From: Geobacter sp.
GTDB lineage: Bacteria > Desulfobacterota > Desulfuromonadia > Geobacterales > Geobacteraceae
Assembly: GCA_003857395.1 (NCBI GenBank)
Contig: RPRC01000120.1
Location: 1-26,232, forward strand
Direction of reading: 5' to 3'
Length of the DNA: 26,232 nucleotides
The notes below the pieces were generated by a model. The model did not search any database, was not told the DNA's origin, and worked only from the letters and a program-made list of their open reading frames with translations. The translations under genes were made by a program, and so were the position numbers. Below are positions 15,339 through 23,392 of the stretch, in pieces. The number at the start of each line of letters is the position of its first letter. Positions within the stretch are counted from its first letter, which is position 1.

Positions 15339-16676
15339 TCAAACTATGATATTAAATTTGTTGATAAGTCTGTATAGAGTTACACGTGATACCCCAAGAT
15401 CTTTTGCCGTTTTTGATATATTGCGATTGTTAATATCCAGGTAGCGTAGAATAACCTCAAGTTCCGCCTTATCTCTGGCGTCATCCAGTGATATCACATT
15501 CCGCGGTGCTGCTCGCTTCTCCAATCCAAGATCAGCCGGGGTTATCAGGCGGTGCTCGCACATCACCATAGCGCTCCTAATGAGATTCATCATTTCCCGA
15601 ACGTTACCCGGCCAATCGTAAACAGACATAACTCTCAGAGCCTGCTTGCTGAAACCCTTGACCGTATGATTCCTTTCTCCCGCGAATTCCTCGAAAAAAG
15701 TCCTTGCCAGCAGTTCAATATCTCCGTCCCGTTCGCGCAGCGGGGGAATTTTCAATTTAAGGACATTGAGCCGGTAATAGAGGTCCTCTCGGAATCGGCC
15801 CTCTTCCAAGGCATTTTCCAAATCTACGTGGGTGGCTGCAATCACGCGCACATCAACCTTTGTGGCTTCATTCGAGCCAACCCGCTCGATGGTCTTTTCC
15901 TGCAGAAAGCGCAGCAGGTTTACCTGCAGGTCCAGGGATAGGTCTCCTATTTCATCCAGAAAAATTGTCCCCCCCGCTGCTGACTCGATTCGCCCGGACT
16001 TACGTTGAAAAGCACCGGTAAATGCGCCTTTTTCATGGCCGAATAATTCGGATTGGATGAGATGGCTGGGCAGCGCCCCGCAATTTACCGCGACAAAAGG
16101 TGCTCGACTACGCGCCGAATGCTGATGGATCGCCCGCGCAGCCAGTTCTTTGCCGGTACCACTTTCGCCCCTGATCAGGACGGATGAATCGGTATTCTGG
16201 ATCTTGCGAAGATTGGCATAGAGTTCTTGCATAACCGGACTTATTCCGATCATCTGAAACTCACCGATATGAGGGTTTTGGATGGCCAGACTGCTTTTGA
16301 GGCGGGCCTTGCCAAAGGCTCGTCCCAGAGTAACCAGCAGGCGCGGCATGTCCAATGGCAAGGTATGGTAATCGTAGAAATATTCAAGAATAAACCTGCC
16401 GGAATTTTCAGATTGCAGAAAACTGGACGGCACAATTGCGATCCATTCCATATGGCTGCCCAGCAAGAGGAGTTCTTCAAATTTTTCCAGGACTGTGGCC
16501 GCTAAATTCTCAAGAAAAAACAGCCCTATATAACAGTCCTGGATTTCTTTGAGGCAGGAATTTGCCGACTCGATATCCGTAGTCGTTATCAGCTCCCACC
16601 CCTCTTTGCAAAGTTCTTTCGCAGGGAATTTGGACATGGTATTCATGCAAATTACGAGGATTTTTCGTTGCGACAT
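15339..16676 (-). CDS. VpsR-like sigma-54-dependent transcriptional activator
   Basis: A 445-residue enhancer-binding protein. Residues 1-125 form a receiver-like domain without an obvious phospho-acceptor aspartate where the beta-3 strand should end. It includes an LGRAFGKA segment resembling the N-domain of VpsR, the c-di-GMP-responsive biofilm regulator of Vibrio. The AAA+ domain has Walker A GESGTGKE (170-177), GAFTGA (217-222) and FLDEIG (239-244), so contact with sigma-54 should be functional. A Fis-type helix-turn-helix (NISKTAKDLGVSRVTLYRLI) closes the protein. The ATG at 16676 has GGAG 7 bases upstream; the ATG at 16682 is too close. It lies directly upstream of fapF and near a consensus -24/-12 promoter, so control of the locus is the simplest reading. 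FleQ plays a comparable c-di-GMP-linked part in Pseudomonas. Confidence 0.9.
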   Translation of the reverse strand: MSQRKILVICMNTMSKFPAKELCKEGWELITTTDIESANSCLKEIQDCYIGLFFLENLAATVLEKFEELLLLGSHMEWIAIVPSSFLQSENSGRFILEYFYDYHTLPLDMPRLLVTLGRAFGKARLKSSLAIQNPHIGEFQMIGISPVMQELYANLRKIQNTDSSVLIRGESGTGKELAARAIHQHSARSRAPFVAVNCGALPSHLIQSELFGHEKGAFTGAFQRKSGRIESAAGGTIFLDEIGDLSLDLQVNLLRFLQEKTIERVGSNEATKVDVRVIAATHVDLENALEEGRFREDLYYRLNVLKLKIPPLRERDGDIELLARTFFEEFAGERNHTVKGFSKQALRVMSVYDWPGNVREMMNLIRSAMVMCEHRLITPADLGLEKRAAPRNVISLDDARDKAELEVILRYLDINNRNISKTAKDLGVSRVTLYRLINKFNIIV

Positions 16677-17398
16677 CTTCATTCTCCACTACCAAAGGTA
16701 CCAACCTTTCGTGGCACCTCAGGCCTGATATAACTAGGAAGACGGTGAAGACCACGGGAGTAAGCGTATCGGTAAGGGCAAAAATTCAGAAGTTATTAGA
16801 TGATTTGCCTATGCCCTTTAAAGCAGCAAGCGCATCAGAGTTGAAGAAGTTTCTATCAGGGTGGTTGAGGCGCACTTTCTGATCCACACAATCTTTCTGA
16901 CAATAACTGTAAAGTGCAATTGATCAATGTCAAGTGGCGTACCCTTCAGAATACACATAAAACATGATACAAAATCTATGATATATAAATTATTAGCATG
17001 GAATACTATTGCAATATAATCTATTTTTAGTAACTAGCATAGATTTGTCACAAACAGAATTAGAATTTTCACAATCAACCCGCCTACAATGTTAATATAT
17101 TTTTATTTGAATGTTTTTCAGCAAGACACTTTAGTACCGGGAAAATGAATTTCTATTTTCCATAACCGAACTCAAGGCAGGGTTGTTGAACAGTGAACAC
17201 CATAATTTCGCTTAAGCCACTTTTTTTATTTGCAGAAATTTCTCTCGTAGACAGCGGGGGTACTGAACAAATATTATCCTAACAAAACAATGCGACTTGA
17301 AGTTCGAGAATTATTCAGTAAAGTTTTAGAAGAATTTTTATCCAGATCTAAGCAAGAGAAATAAAGTTTTCAGACGAATATTGAACAGAGGGAAACCA
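16677..17398. other. AT-rich divergent intergenic region
   Basis: About 720 bases between the activator gene (minus) and the AMIN gene (plus) with no coding signal. The part near 16960-17160 is strongly AT-rich. CTGTAAAG at 16917-16924 repeats an arm of the inverted repeat upstream of the sigma-54 promoter. A TGGAATACTATTGC sequence near 16999 resembles a -24/-12 element but has 9 instead of 10 bases between GG and GC. Promoters for both genes must lie here. Confidence 0.45.
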
Positions 17399-18481
17399 AT
17401 GGACCAGATATTTTACACTACAGGAGAGGAGACTACACGACGCACCGGGCCACGCACTTCTTTGGCAACGGCTATACTTTTTCTGATGGCAGCCTTTCTT
17501 CTTTGCCAAACAAGTTGCACAAAAGGCACTTATTTCGGCAAAAAACACGGGCTTGAAAATACTCAGGCAATCTTGCAGGATATAATAATCTCTGAAAATA
17601 GTACCAAAATAGCTATTCTTGCAAACAAGCCTCTGAAATATTCACTTCACAACATTGCCGAACCACCCCGGGCAGTTGTTGACCTTTACTCAGATGTACT
17701 CAGTCCTTTCATGCCTCCCGTAAAAATCAATACTTCTCTGGTCAGCCAGATTGATATTATAAAAAAAGAAACTGATGGTCGAATATTTACACGGGTTATA
17801 TTCAAGCTGAAGCGGAGCGTTGCATTTTCCGCAAAAACGGATCCTTCCCGCGTCAATGCGATACTATTGACCGTTACGCCCCCCCAGGAAAGTATCCAGG
17901 CAGGTGTCGAAACAAAACCCGACGGAGCGGTCCCGAAAGCTGAAACCGTAAACACCAATCAGCCAAAAGAGCACACGGACACTACTGACCGGTTCGGACG
18001 CGACAACACCACAATGCCGGCAAATTTCAAACATTCGCCCGCTGTCGACTCAAAAGTTTCCTCACCAGGTTCCCCCCTACCAGAAACCGGAACGCCAAAA
18101 CCTGTTGTTTTCCCGGAGACCGACAAAATATCCAGGAACACCGACGAAATACAGAGGCAATGCACTACGAAGAATACCGTGTATGGAATTAATTTTATTC
18201 AGAATGGAATAGAAATAGCTCTGAACGGTCTGGATGATGACAACTTAAAGTTCTTCAAGCTGACAAGGCCTCAGCGTTTGGTAATTGATTTATTCGGGGT
18301 CAAAAACTCACTTGAGAGAAATCTTATTCCGGCAAATCGCTTCGGGATTAAAAGTATCCGTATCGGAACATATCCTTACAAGGTCCGCATAGTACTAGAT
18401 TCTTCCGAGAAAATTTTCCCTGCCTGCAGAATCAGAACAGACAACCGGGGCGCTCAAGTTCTCTTTAACAACAATCCCTGA
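17399..18481 (+). CDS. Exported or membrane-anchored protein with two AMIN domains
   Basis: A 360-residue protein. A hydrophobic segment, SLATAILFLMAAFLLCQTSC (about residues 22-41), follows a charged N-terminus; it may be a lipoprotein signal (cysteine 41) or a membrane anchor, although the lipobox is imperfect. Two AMIN-like domains follow: about 55-155 (AILQDIIISEN...PPRAVVDLYSD...) and about 262-358 (YGINFIQNGIEIALNG...RPQRLVIDLFGV). A Pro/Thr/Asp-rich linker of about 100 residues joins them. AMIN domains bind peptidoglycan and occur in amidases and PilQ-type secretins, but no amidase or secretin domain is present. AGAGGG 8 bases before the ATG at 17399 makes it preferable to the TTG at 17381. 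A periplasmic, cell-wall-binding accessory role is inferred. Confidence 0.75.
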   Translation: MDQIFYTTGEETTRRTGPRTSLATAILFLMAAFLLCQTSCTKGTYFGKKHGLENTQAILQDIIISENSTKIAILANKPLKYSLHNIAEPPRAVVDLYSDVLSPFMPPVKINTSLVSQIDIIKKETDGRIFTRVIFKLKRSVAFSAKTDPSRVNAILLTVTPPQESIQAGVETKPDGAVPKAETVNTNQPKEHTDTTDRFGRDNTTMPANFKHSPAVDSKVSSPGSPLPETGTPKPVVFPETDKISRNTDEIQRQCTTKNTVYGINFIQNGIEIALNGLDDDNLKFFKLTRPQRLVIDLFGVKNSLERNLIPANRFGIKSIRIGTYPYKVRIVLDSSEKIFPACRIRTDNRGAQVLFNNNP

Positions 18482-18639
18482 GAAATTTTAGCCTGTTATT
18501 GAGGTCGTTGAAGAGCCCAATGAGAGCAATCCAGCCACTCGTATATCCCTTGTTTCTTTCAGACATGGCAATGAGGAACAAGACCTTGGTAGAAGTAGTG
18601 CATGTACGTGTAGAACTCTGCTTAGGCAGTTAGCTGATT

Positions 18640-19635
18640 CTAACGGAGAGTTTTCTTTCTCGTTAGGACAGATTTATTTTCTGAAAAAGCAATCTGTTCT
18701 TCAATCCATTGATAGGTCGCTATCAACCCATTGAGAAGAGGCTGTTGGGGTGACCAGTCAAGTTTTTCCCTGACCAGACAATTATCGGATCTTCGCCCGC
18801 GAACCCCCTGCGGACCAGGAATATGTATGGCTGACAATTTTTTACCGGATAATGTGATGATCATATTTGCCAACTGGTTAATCGTCACCATTTCTTCAGA
18901 ACCGATATTGACTGGGCCCGTGAAGGATGATTTCATGAGTCGCATCACTCCTTCAATACACTCGTCAATAAATAAAAATGACCTGGTCTGATAGCCATCC
19001 CCCCATATTTGAATTGGGCCGTCACCAGCCATTGCAACTTTTCTGCAGAGCGCGGCGGGAGCTTTCTCCTTTCCCCCTTGCCATGTTCCCATCGGACCAA
19101 AAATATTATGGAATCGTGCAATTCTCACGTCGATCCCATAATTTCTGCAATACGCCAGGTAGAGACGTTCACTGAACAGCTTTTCCCACCCATATTCACT
19201 GTCCGGGTTGGCAGGATATGCAGAGTCTTCCGAGCAAACAGGGTTATCTGCATCATCCTGATTATGTTCGGGATAAATACAGGCTGATGAAGCATAGAAT
19301 AATTTTTTGCTACCGTTCAGACGGCATGCTTCTACCATATTCAAATTTATCATCGCTGAATTTTGCATGATAGCGGCATCATTATGCCCGGTAAAAATAT
19401 ACCCGGCTCCCCCCATATCTGCAGCTAACTGAAACACCTCATCAAACTGTTCATCCATAAGTTCAAGACATGACCCCGGACTCCGCAGATCTGCAATCAC
19501 AAAAGAATCGGCCTTTGTTTTTTCAAACTCAGGATAATTGAGATCAACGCCCCTGACCCAATAGCCTTCTTTTTTGAGCCTGTTAACTAGGTGGTGACCG
19601 ATAAATCCGCCTGCCCCGGCAACCAGAGCTTTCAT
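18640..19635 (-). CDS. GDP-mannose 3,5-epimerase-like extended SDR enzyme
   Basis: A 331-residue NAD-dependent epimerase. GAGGFIGHHL (residues 7-16) is the Rossmann dinucleotide site. AADMGGAGYI (71-80), RFHNIFGPMGTWQGG and EKAPAA are hallmarks of GDP-mannose 3,5-epimerase. The plant catalytic set is conserved at the same spacing: S117, C119, Y148, K152 and K191 correspond to Arabidopsis S143, C145, Y174, K178 and K217. It should convert GDP-D-mannose to GDP-L-galactose and/or GDP-L-gulose for surface glycans; other NDP-sugars remain possible. GGAGGGG about 7 bases upstream fixes the ATG at 19635 rather than 19671. It is 41 bases downstream of a glycosyltransferase gene in the same direction, so it is probably in one operon. 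Confidence 0.85.
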   Translation of the reverse strand: MKALVAGAGGFIGHHLVNRLKKEGYWVRGVDLNYPEFEKTKADSFVIADLRSPGSCLELMDEQFDEVFQLAADMGGAGYIFTGHNDAAIMQNSAMINLNMVEACRLNGSKKLFYASSACIYPEHNQDDADNPVCSEDSAYPANPDSEYGWEKLFSERLYLAYCRNYGIDVRIARFHNIFGPMGTWQGGKEKAPAALCRKVAMAGDGPIQIWGDGYQTRSFLFIDECIEGVMRLMKSSFTGPVNIGSEEMVTINQLANMIITLSGKKLSAIHIPGPQGVRGRRSDNCLVREKLDWSPQQPLLNGLIATYQWIEEQIAFSENKSVLTRKKTLR

Positions 19636-19676
19636 ACTAGCCCCCTCCATTTCCGCACTTTCAATGCACAACCAGA

Positions 19677-20876
19677 TTAGAGCCGGAGTAGTCTACAAAG
19701 TTTCTGTTCCAGCATCGGCAGGTTGTTTACCGCATGATATTGGTCAAACTCCGCTCTCTCCAAGAGAGTCTCTCTGTTGCGAACATCAATCAAATAGTTA
19801 ACCGCTTCTAAAATTTCAGCCAATTTGCCTTCTGCAACAGTAAGCCCCAGTTTGTACTCTTCTACTCGTTTTCCCATGCAATACTTTTTACTGACGATAA
19901 CCGGCTTCCTGAATACAGCAGCCTTCGTCAGCAGCCCACTGCTATGATAAAATTTATCATACACAAGGTAGAGGATGTCACTCAGATTGACCAACGAGTT
20001 AAACACCGCTGCATCAGCGATATACTCCAAAATAAAAGAACAATTCTCACTGTTTCCCAGACTAAGAAGCCTTTTCAATTCTTCTCGTTCTGCAGGAATA
20101 AAGTCTTCCACGTTCAACTCGCCCGCCAACAGAAAATAACACTGATCAGGAGCTAGTGTCTCAGCCACACGTAAAAAATTAAGGACTCCTTTCCGTGGAT
20201 TCAGAACCCCAATCAGTCCGATGATTGGCCGTCCCGCCGCCTTCTGACGAATTTCAGTAACCCAATCCGCAGCAATGTCCGGCAATTGTTCATCAGTTAC
20301 ATCAGGCACAAGAATAACAGGTTTTTTGCCTATACTTTTTGACAAGTCAGCATACGCGCCGTCGTCCAAAATACCAACGCCATAACAGTTATCAGATTTG
20401 AAAATACCGTTGTTTCTCTTCATCTTACGGTTTCGTTTTTGCTGACGCATCTCTACGTCACTTCGAAAGATACCCGGCAAAAAATACAGCCCAACCCATG
20501 GATACGTCATAAAGTACCTGATACATGGAGATTGCCATCGCTTATCGGGAAACATGCCATCTAACCAGGTTAAAAGCAGAATATCAACTGACCATCCTGT
20601 ACTCCTCTCAGCCAAGCGGATATGGTCGCGGATACTTCTCCATAGCAGTATTTTTCTGAAAGAACTTTTGTCTTTACCCAGTGCGAAATACGAGGCATAG
20701 AACCTGTCGACATACTTTGGAATCGCGTTATCTACCCAACATTCCATAGCCTGTGGTTGGGGACACAAAACAATAACCCTACAGCCCTTCTTCAGTAGTA
20801 TCGGAACAAATAATTTCATTTGTGTTTCATAATGGCCGACCCACATCATTTCGGCAATTACAACAACTTTTCCCAT
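19677..20876 (-). CDS. Glycosyltransferase, GT-B fold (family 4-like)
   Basis: A 399-residue cytoplasmic protein. The N-terminal domain starts GKVVVIAEMMWVGHYETQMK, an acceptor-domain glycine loop. The C-terminal domain contains IIGLIGVLNPRKGVLNFLRV (about residues 216-235) and YKLGLTVAEGKLAEILEAVN, which match the nucleotide-sugar-binding half of GT4-type enzymes. The usual E-x7-E motif is poorly conserved (DKFYHSSGLLTKAAVFRKPV), so the family call is moderate. GAGGGG lies 7 bases before the ATG. It sits between the epimerase gene and a frameshifted glycosyltransferase, in a minus-strand polysaccharide cluster. By eye it is AT-richer than the AsmA and hcp regions. The sugar it transfers is unknown. 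Confidence 0.75.
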   Translation of the reverse strand: MGKVVVIAEMMWVGHYETQMKLFVPILLKKGCRVIVLCPQPQAMECWVDNAIPKYVDRFYASYFALGKDKSSFRKILLWRSIRDHIRLAERSTGWSVDILLLTWLDGMFPDKRWQSPCIRYFMTYPWVGLYFLPGIFRSDVEMRQQKRNRKMKRNNGIFKSDNCYGVGILDDGAYADLSKSIGKKPVILVPDVTDEQLPDIAADWVTEIRQKAAGRPIIGLIGVLNPRKGVLNFLRVAETLAPDQCYFLLAGELNVEDFIPAEREELKRLLSLGNSENCSFILEYIADAAVFNSLVNLSDILYLVYDKFYHSSGLLTKAAVFRKPVIVSKKYCMGKRVEEYKLGLTVAEGKLAEILEAVNYLIDVRNRETLLERAEFDQYHAVNNLPMLEQKLCRLLRL

Positions 20877-21072
20877 TCAAGTACCCCTCAACACACAAAC
20901 TTCTGGCCACGTATCGACATCATGAATTTTTATCATTTTTTTGTTCACGCCTGCCACCCCTGAAACATCTCTCGTAATCAAACATGATGTCACTGGAATT
21001 CCATAAGAAGCCCCTAAAAATGGACATCCTCGGGTGGTCAAGTTAGATGTATTGACTTTTATGGGAAGAATA
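20877..21072. other. Short gap between glycosyltransferase genes
   Basis: No gene is supported. A minus-strand open frame crosses this gap (to 21107) and contains NTSNLTTRGCPFLGASYG, but it overlaps the end of the upstream glycosyltransferase and lacks a good start. It may be chance or a remnant. Confidence 0.35.
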
Positions 21073-22172
21073 TCAGAAAGTCGAACCTGAGCCCGGAACT
21101 TCCCCAAGATGTTTTACAATAGTTTGATAGGCAGTTTGTGCAGAGTTTCTCCAGGAAAAACGCTGAGCATCTTCGTGAGCAGTCCACCCCTTAGCCAAAA
21201 CTTCGTCCTGGCTCTCAAATGCCCTTCTCATGAGAAAGCGAAGATGCCGGATATCCGGTTCAACCATTGCCCTGAGTGAATAGCAAAATCGTCATCGTGA
21301 GCATCAACCAGGCGTTCCACATCAAGCAAATAGCCGTTATCATCAGTAACAAAATCCACTGGAGCACTGTAACGAGTAACAATTGCTGGAACTCCGCAGG
21401 CCATCGATTCCAAAATAGGAAGTCCCCAACCTTCTGCCCTTGTCGGCATAACAAAACAATTGGCTGATCTATACAGTGCACGCAATGATATTGGATCGCA
21501 TTTTTCACTGAGGCGTATGTTGTTTACGTTTGATATTCCCAAGTCTTCGAGTTTCTTTTCCATCGAAAATCCTTGAATATATGGATTATGCGCGTGGAGA
21601 ATCAGCTCAACACCCTCTTTGGGATGAAATTCTTCAGTAAACGCTTTAATCAGCCCATCTTGGAATTTCCGTTCTTCCCACTTACCAACCATAAAAAATC
21701 TGAATTTACCGGAATATTTTTGGCCTGGCGTAAAAAAATCATTGTCCACGCCTGCGGGAACAATGAAGACTTTTTCCGGTTGAATGCCGTTAGCAGTGAG
21801 ATTTTGTCTTCCCCAGGAAGATGGTGTCCAGACATAATCAGTAGAGAGACAAAGTTCTCTTTGCGAAAGTGGAAGCCGGGTAGTTTCCCACACATTCCAA
21901 CACGCGGTAGTTTGTGGATGGGATGATCCACCAGAAATCACAACCCCGAAGTTTCCATAAAACTTTTTTCGCCCCAGCAGTCGCAACATTTGCTTATAAA
22001 ACGACTTTCGCAGTTTCGAACGACTATCCGTCCAGTAATTTACATGGGCAAACTCTCCCATTGCTTTTGAAAAACAGCTGGAAAACGTTGTCCAACCTGT
22101 CGCTTCTAACCGATGGCCGTATAGATCAATTGTCAACCTTCCCTTGAGACGTTTTCCCACACAGTACCTCAT
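21073..22172 (-). pseudogene. Glycosyltransferase family 4 gene interrupted by a one-base frameshift
   Basis: Reading from an ATG at 22172, a GT4 protein runs for 303 residues. It has VPAGVDNDFFTPGQ, a KWEERKFQDGLIKAF segment, ANCFVMPTRAEGWGLPILES (E-x7-E region) and GVPAIVTRYSAPVDFV. At 21264 the frame slips and soon stops at 21228. The missing C-terminus (VEPDIRHLRFLMRRAFESQD...RFSWRNSAQTAYQTIVKHLG) is intact in the next frame to 21073. One extra G on the coding strand, in a GG run, would restore a normal 366-residue enzyme. That pattern fits a recent inactivating deletion or a homopolymer sequencing error. The start has no clear ribosome site. The ORF itself looks otherwise unaltered. Confidence 0.8.
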
Positions 22173-22228
22173 AACGGTGTAAACAGTATTCGTGTTCAGC
22201 TACAAGTAACGGTACGGAACGCCGCCGC

Positions 22229-23392
22229 TTACCTTGTTGCGCTCAAGAGCTCCTGAAAAAAGGTCCGGACAATGCGATGATTATCTGCTTTAGAAGTAAG
22301 TTCGTGGGCCAGAGCAGCCATCATGAGTCCAAGTCGATCCCTGGCCCCAGGGTACTGGAATGTCAGGGCAATCCTGGCTGCGGCGTTCTGCAGAGCTTCA
22401 TCAGTCACAGAAAGCTGGTCATCTTCCTTGTAAATCATCAGCACGCCCGATCGGTCACCAAGCACCTGCGATGAGCCGCCCACCGTCGTCGTCGCAACGG
22501 GGACGCCGTTCTCCATGGCCTGCAAGGTTGAAAAAGGCAGAAATCCCTCCTGCCGGCTTGTCATGACATGCAGATCCAGGGCTGGAAGCAGATCCAGAAG
22601 ATCCGGTTGCGCCCCCCTGAGATGAATCCTGTCCCGCAGTGGTGAACGTTCCCGGTCCTCATGCAACGATTCCAGCACCCCTTCACGGGGGAGGCCTGCG
22701 ATCAAGACATGAACCGGGGAGGCAAGGCGCGGTTCCAGCATTTCCGCCAATGAAATAAGTCTGTTCAATCCCTTGTGATGGTCCAGGCGGCCCAGATACC
22801 CCATCAAGAAGGCTTCCCGGGGAATACCCAACCGATCGCGAACATCTTCACACGAAATCTGGTTCCTGTTACTGCCCCGGTATGAGCTGAACAGGGGATG
22901 TATGACTTGTGCCTCTTGAGGTCCCAACATGGCACTGACTCTTTCACGAAAATCCCAGCAGAGAACCCACGACTCCACCACACGGGCCACAGGCAGGTAA
23001 TCCCTCAAATGCGTTTCGTAGTGCTCGTGCAAGATACCAAACACCCTGGGGCCAAGCCAGAAACGATGCAGGAACCTCAAGGCTTTCAGCATGCGACGGG
23101 TTGGCCAGACGATAACCAGAAGTTCGGGACGCTGCTTCAGGAGCCACAGCCCGGCATCCAGGGAACGTTCAAGATGGACCACATGGCGGATATTAGGGTT
23201 TCGCGCCCTCAGCTCATCTTCCTGGAACCGTTCAGAGGGGTAATCCTGAAAGACCACACTGATATCGACAGGCAGTTCCGCGAGGCTGGCAATATACTCC
23301 AGCATGACCCGTTCGCTGCCTCCATAACGGAGGTTCACGCAGGAAAAAGTAATATGAGGGCGTTTTGCTACGGTAAGATTACGTTCAGGCAT
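22229..23392 (-). CDS. Glycosyltransferase family 4 protein
   Basis: A 387-residue GT-B enzyme. The N-terminal domain has FSCVNLRYGGSERVMLEYIA (glycine-rich acceptor-side loop, about 15-34). The C-terminal domain has MGYLGRLDHHKGLNRLISLA (about 193-212), DLLPALDLHVMTSRQEGFLP and STLQAMENGVPVATT, with the E-x7-E donor-binding pair. It probably adds a hexose to a lipid-linked or surface glycan, using an NDP-sugar in the cytoplasm; donor and acceptor are not predictable. Its start at 23392 overlaps the end of the upstream gene by 25 bases, with no clear ribosome site, which points to translational coupling. By eye its GC content is higher than that of the glycosyltransferase genes further downstream. 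Confidence 0.87.
   Translation of the reverse strand: MPERNLTVAKRPHITFSCVNLRYGGSERVMLEYIASLAELPVDISVVFQDYPSERFQEDELRARNPNIRHVVHLERSLDAGLWLLKQRPELLVIVWPTRRMLKALRFLHRFWLGPRVFGILHEHYETHLRDYLPVARVVESWVLCWDFRERVSAMLGPQEAQVIHPLFSSYRGSNRNQISCEDVRDRLGIPREAFLMGYLGRLDHHKGLNRLISLAEMLEPRLASPVHVLIAGLPREGVLESLHEDRERSPLRDRIHLRGAQPDLLDLLPALDLHVMTSRQEGFLPFSTLQAMENGVPVATTTVGGSSQVLGDRSGVLMIYKEDDQLSVTDEALQNAAARIALTFQYPGARDRLGLMMAALAHELTSKADNHRIVRTFFQELLSATR

Noticed and set aside
16998..17012. Possible second sigma-54 promoter TGGAATACTATTGC upstream of the AMIN gene
   Set aside because: GG and GC are nine bases apart instead of ten, and the -24 half is non-consensus.
20877..21107. A minus-strand frame with an LTTRGCPF segment resembling radical SAM proteins
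   Set aside because: The required CxxxCxxC cysteines are missing, the start is poor, and it overlaps the glycosyltransferase C-terminus.
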